A stretch of 7,865 bases of DNA from Deltaproteobacteria bacterium UBA6967 (GTDB lineage Bacteria; SAR324; NAC60-12), in the NCBI GenBank assembly GCA_002450295.1, contig DJYX01000223.1:1-7865 (forward strand), given 5' to 3'. The position numbers and the translations under genes were made by a program. Within the stretch, counting starts at the first letter, position 1; each line of letters begins with the position of its first letter. Below are positions 6,689 through 7,865 of the stretch, one piece after another. The notes under the pieces are model-generated. The model had not been told where the DNA came from. It ran no database searches and worked only from the letters and a program-made list of their open reading frames with translations.

Positions 6689-6713
6689 CCAAGGTTGCTT
6701 GGACAACCAACCT
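6689..6713 (+). other. Two mutually exclusive small hairpins between hisH and ndk
   Basis: CCAAG (6689-6693) can pair with CTTGG (6698-6702), or AGGTTG (6692-6697) can pair with CAACCT (6708-6713); the two helices share bases and cannot form together. No T-run follows, so neither is a standard terminator. The hisH-ndk gap is 120 bases and holds no gene. Confidence 0.25.
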
Positions 6714-6759
6714 ACTAAAAATTACTCATAGGGCCGTCCATCTGGGCAGTCTTTTCCAC

Positions 6760-6765
6760 TATAAC
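6760..6765 (+). promoter_or_regulatory. Possible -10 element for ndk
   Basis: TATAAC matches five of six bases of the -10 consensus, about 20 bases before the ndk ATG. No good -35 is seen at 16-18 bases upstream, and the implied leader would be only about 13 bases, though it would still include the AAAGG ribosome binding site. Confidence 0.28.
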
Positions 6766-6784
6766 GGCCAACCCGAAAGGCAGC

Positions 6785-7216
6785 ATGGCATTGGAACGAA
6801 CTCTCTCGATCATCAAGCCCGATGGCGTCAAGCGTAACTTGATCGGCCAGATTTTTTCTCGCTTTGAAGCCAACGACCTGCGGATTGTCGCAACCAAGAT
6901 GCTACACCTCTCCCTACGTGAAGCCGAAGGTTTCTACGCAGTACACCGAGGACGCCCCTTCTACGGAGAATTGACCGAGTTCATGAGTTCAGGGCCAGTC
7001 GTGGTCAGTGTGTTGGAAGGTGACAACGCCATCAATCGCCACCGTGACGTGATGGGGGCCACCAACCCGGCCCAGGCCACAGAGGGAACAATTCGTAAGG
7101 ACTTTGCCCTGAGCATCGGTGAAAATACAGTCCATGGTTCTGATGCCCCAGAGACAGCAGCAACAGAGATTGCCTACTTCTTTGCGGAAACCGAGATCGT
7201 CAACAGCGCTGGTTAA
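6785..7216 (+). CDS. ndk: Nucleoside diphosphate kinase
   Basis: Transfers the terminal phosphate between nucleoside tri- and diphosphates through a phosphohistidine, keeping nucleotide pools balanced in the cytoplasm. 143 residues, the standard length. Seen: the N-terminal [15 protein letters not shown] (4-18) with K11, [11 protein letters not shown] (50-60), [17 protein letters not shown] (79-95), and the active-site NTVHGSD (114-120) with H117. All usual catalytic and nucleotide-contact residues appear present. ATG at 6785 is preceded by AAAGG at a 4-base spacing, the clearest ribosome binding site in the window. No terminator separates it from the small membrane protein gene downstream, so the two may share a transcript ending at 7573. 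Confidence 0.98.
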   Translation: MALERTLSIIKPDGVKRNLIGQIFSRFEANDLRIVATKMLHLSLREAEGFYAVHRGRPFYGELTEFMSSGPVVVSVLEGDNAINRHRDVMGATNPAQATEGTIRKDFALSIGENTVHGSDAPETAATEIAYFFAETEIVNSAG

Positions 7217-7333
7217 ACATACTGGATGAGAAAATCTATTCTTGTTGGAAAAGAACTGGTTTTCTTACCAAAAATTCGCTACGTTGCCGGCTCAGAATTT
7301 GAATTTCATCAATAATACCTGTTCCAGAAACCT

Positions 7334-7486
7334 ATGACCGAAACGAAAAAAGCATTCCGCCTCCTCTTTGTTGGAGTAGTGGTCAGCATTGCCGTAGGAG
7401 TCTTCTCCGTTGCGGTGTTGTTGCCGATTTTGCCCGACATTGATCGAGACCGGTACCCAAAGAACCTGCAGCAGCAGGGTAACTGA
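7334..7486 (+). CDS. Small single-span membrane protein (50 residues)
   Basis: I do not recognise it. ATG at 7334 to TGA at 7484-7486. The protein has a short polar, basic start (MTETKKAFR), one strongly hydrophobic span (about 10-31, LLFVGVVVSIAVGVFSVAVL), then PILPDIDRDRYPKN and a Gln-rich end. Positive charge before the span and acidic/basic residues after it suggest the N-terminus is inside. The design (charged start, uninterrupted span, proline break) is much more protein-like than random sequence. An in-frame TAA lies seven codons upstream, so ATG 7334 is the only good start; no strong ribosome binding site is seen. It sits 117 bases after ndk and just before the terminator, consistent with being the last gene of that transcript. 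Confidence 0.62.
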   Translation: MTETKKAFRLLFVGVVVSIAVGVFSVAVLLPILPDIDRDRYPKNLQQQGN

Positions 7487-7553
7487 TTCCTTGGTTGAAT
7501 CCCATGGAGGGATGCCGTCGGTCTGGGAATTTGAAAAAGATGGAGAGTCTCCG

Positions 7554-7573
7554 CCTGCGCCCGCAGGTTTTTC
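7554..7573 (+). terminator. Rho-independent terminator after the ndk / small-protein genes
   Basis: CCTGC (7554-7558) and GCAGG (7563-7567) pair around GCCC, followed at once by TTTTTC. An upstream GAAAAA (7533-7538) can also pair with the T-run. It lies 67 bases past the stop of the 50-residue gene. The reverse strand lacks a T-run in the right place, so it works for + strand transcription. Confidence 0.75.
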
Positions 7574-7578
7574 TTGTG

Positions 7579-7626
7579 TTCTGATAAAAAGTTTGGCGGC
7601 AATTCAGAAAAATGATTTTATCAGAA
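7579..7626. repeat. 11-bp perfect inverted repeat
   Basis: TTCTGATAAAA (7579-7589) and TTTTATCAGAA (7616-7626) are exact reverse complements around 26 bases. A second, interleaved inverted pair is ATTCAGA (7602-7608) and TCTGAAT (7636-7642). TCAGAAA occurs twice (7604-7610 and 7621-7627). It lies between the terminator and the promoter candidate at 7648, so it could be an operator or a transcript hairpin. No target-site duplication or transposase suggests a mobile element. Confidence 0.6.
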
Positions 7627-7647
7627 ATCAGCCTGTCTGAATACCTC

Positions 7648-7677
7648 TTGACCTTTCTCTTGAATCCAAGATACTTT
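7648..7677 (+). promoter_or_regulatory. Candidate sigma70-type promoter for the 3' end of the window
   Basis: TTGACC (7648-7653; five of six bases) is followed after 18 bases by TACTTT (7672-7677), which keeps the T-A and final T of a -10 box. It comes after a terminator and just before a G+C-rich, strongly self-complementary stretch with no convincing start codon, so it would make a new transcript beginning near 7684. Confidence 0.4.
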
Positions 7678-7683
7678 CCTTCT

Positions 7684-7865
7684 TTGTGGCCTGATCCTTG
7701 TCGTGCGCTTGCGAGGAGCACGGACGAAAGGGATTGGGCGCGTTCTGTTCGCGCAGTTCCAGCGAGGTCGCTGCCAGCAGAATCGATCAGGCGGGACGAG
7801 CCCGTGGGATGTGGGCAAGCTCGGAAAGATGACAGACGCCTTGGACAGCCCGTCCAAGCGCCAGA
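7684..7865 (+). ncRNA. Candidate structured RNA or structured leader, cut by window end; family unknown
   Basis: From 7701 on, G+C is 105 of 165 bases, well above the A+T-rich stretch just before it. Six compatible helices can be drawn: 7698-7706 with 7718-7727 (one bulged G, one G-U); GCGCG 7738-7742 with CGCGC 7750-7754; CAGCG 7760-7764 with CGCTG 7769-7773; an 8-bp closing helix GCCTGATC 7689-7696 with GATCAGGC 7785-7792 that encloses the previous three; CGAGC 7797-7801 with GCTCG 7819-7823; and CTTGGAC 7840-7846 with GTCCAAG 7852-7858. I looked for hallmarks of RNase P RNA, tmRNA, SRP RNA, tRNA and the riboswitches I know and found none. The + strand frame through GTG 7703 is open to the edge but Arg-rich with no ribosome binding site, so a coding region remains possible. 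No ATG start in any frame gives a credible protein. Confidence 0.4.

Noticed and set aside
7383..7857. Minus-strand frames across the 3' end (7383-7721 and 7621-7857)
   Set aside because: They run through the terminator and the small membrane protein on the other strand, are Arg/Ser-rich without motifs, and look like by-products of G+C-rich sequence.
7703..7865. GTGCGC at 7703 as the 5' end of a group II intron lying after a terminator (class C introns favour such sites)
   Set aside because: The GTGCG would be buried in a strong helix, the site is 130 bases past the terminator rather than next to it, and no domain V or intron-encoded protein can be seen.
7856..7865. AAGCGCCAGA at the window end, resembling the start of a glmS ribozyme core
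   Set aside because: Ten bases at an edge are too few, half of them pair in the 7840-7858 hairpin, and the rest of the ribozyme is outside the window.
1..7865. CRISPR arrays, transposases, phage genes, tRNA or rRNA genes
   Set aside because: No regularly spaced repeats, no transposase or integrase motifs, no T-loop/anticodon cloverleaf and no conserved rRNA segments were seen on either strand.

Overview
The window looks like ordinary chromosomal DNA from a Gram-negative bacterium. It encodes a lipoprotein with a lipobox, an outer-membrane beta-barrel ending in Phe, and HemJ, the protoporphyrinogen oxidase common in Gram-negative bacteria. Base composition is moderate, spacing on the + strand is tight, and I see no transposase, phage or plasmid gene. 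The proteins feel like a marine deltaproteobacterial or SAR324-type lineage, but that is an impression, not a result.

Layout. Positions 1-1933 are on the minus strand: the 5' two thirds of cysS (cysteinyl-tRNA synthetase, cut by the window start), a gap of about 310 bases, and a 207-residue helical protein of unknown function. A 432-base divergent region (1934-2365) with small repeats separates these from a compact + strand cluster: hemJ, a repeat-containing lipoprotein, an outer-membrane porin-like barrel, hisB and hisH. Spacings there are 1, -4, 13 and -4 bases, so co-transcription is likely. After 120 bases comes ndk, then a 50-codon single-span membrane protein (7334-7486) that is easily missed, then a Rho-independent terminator (7554-7573).

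The last 290 bases are the least explained part. Directly after the terminator is an 11-bp perfect inverted repeat inside a cluster of TCAGAAA/TCTGAA half-sites. A sigma70-like promoter follows (7648-7677). The final stretch is G+C-rich (105 of 165 bases), with six mutually compatible helices including an 8-bp long-range closing helix. I read this as a candidate structured RNA, or a long structured leader, running off the window; no known family could be assigned by eye.

How the genes fit together. hisB and hisH act in histidine biosynthesis (IGP dehydratase; glutaminase subunit of IGP synthase), but hisA and hisF are not adjacent. HemJ makes protoporphyrin IX in the inner membrane. The lipoprotein and barrel are plausibly a functional envelope pair, since their frames overlap. 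Grouping haem, envelope and histidine genes in one apparent transcription unit is unusual and probably reflects compaction rather than a shared pathway.
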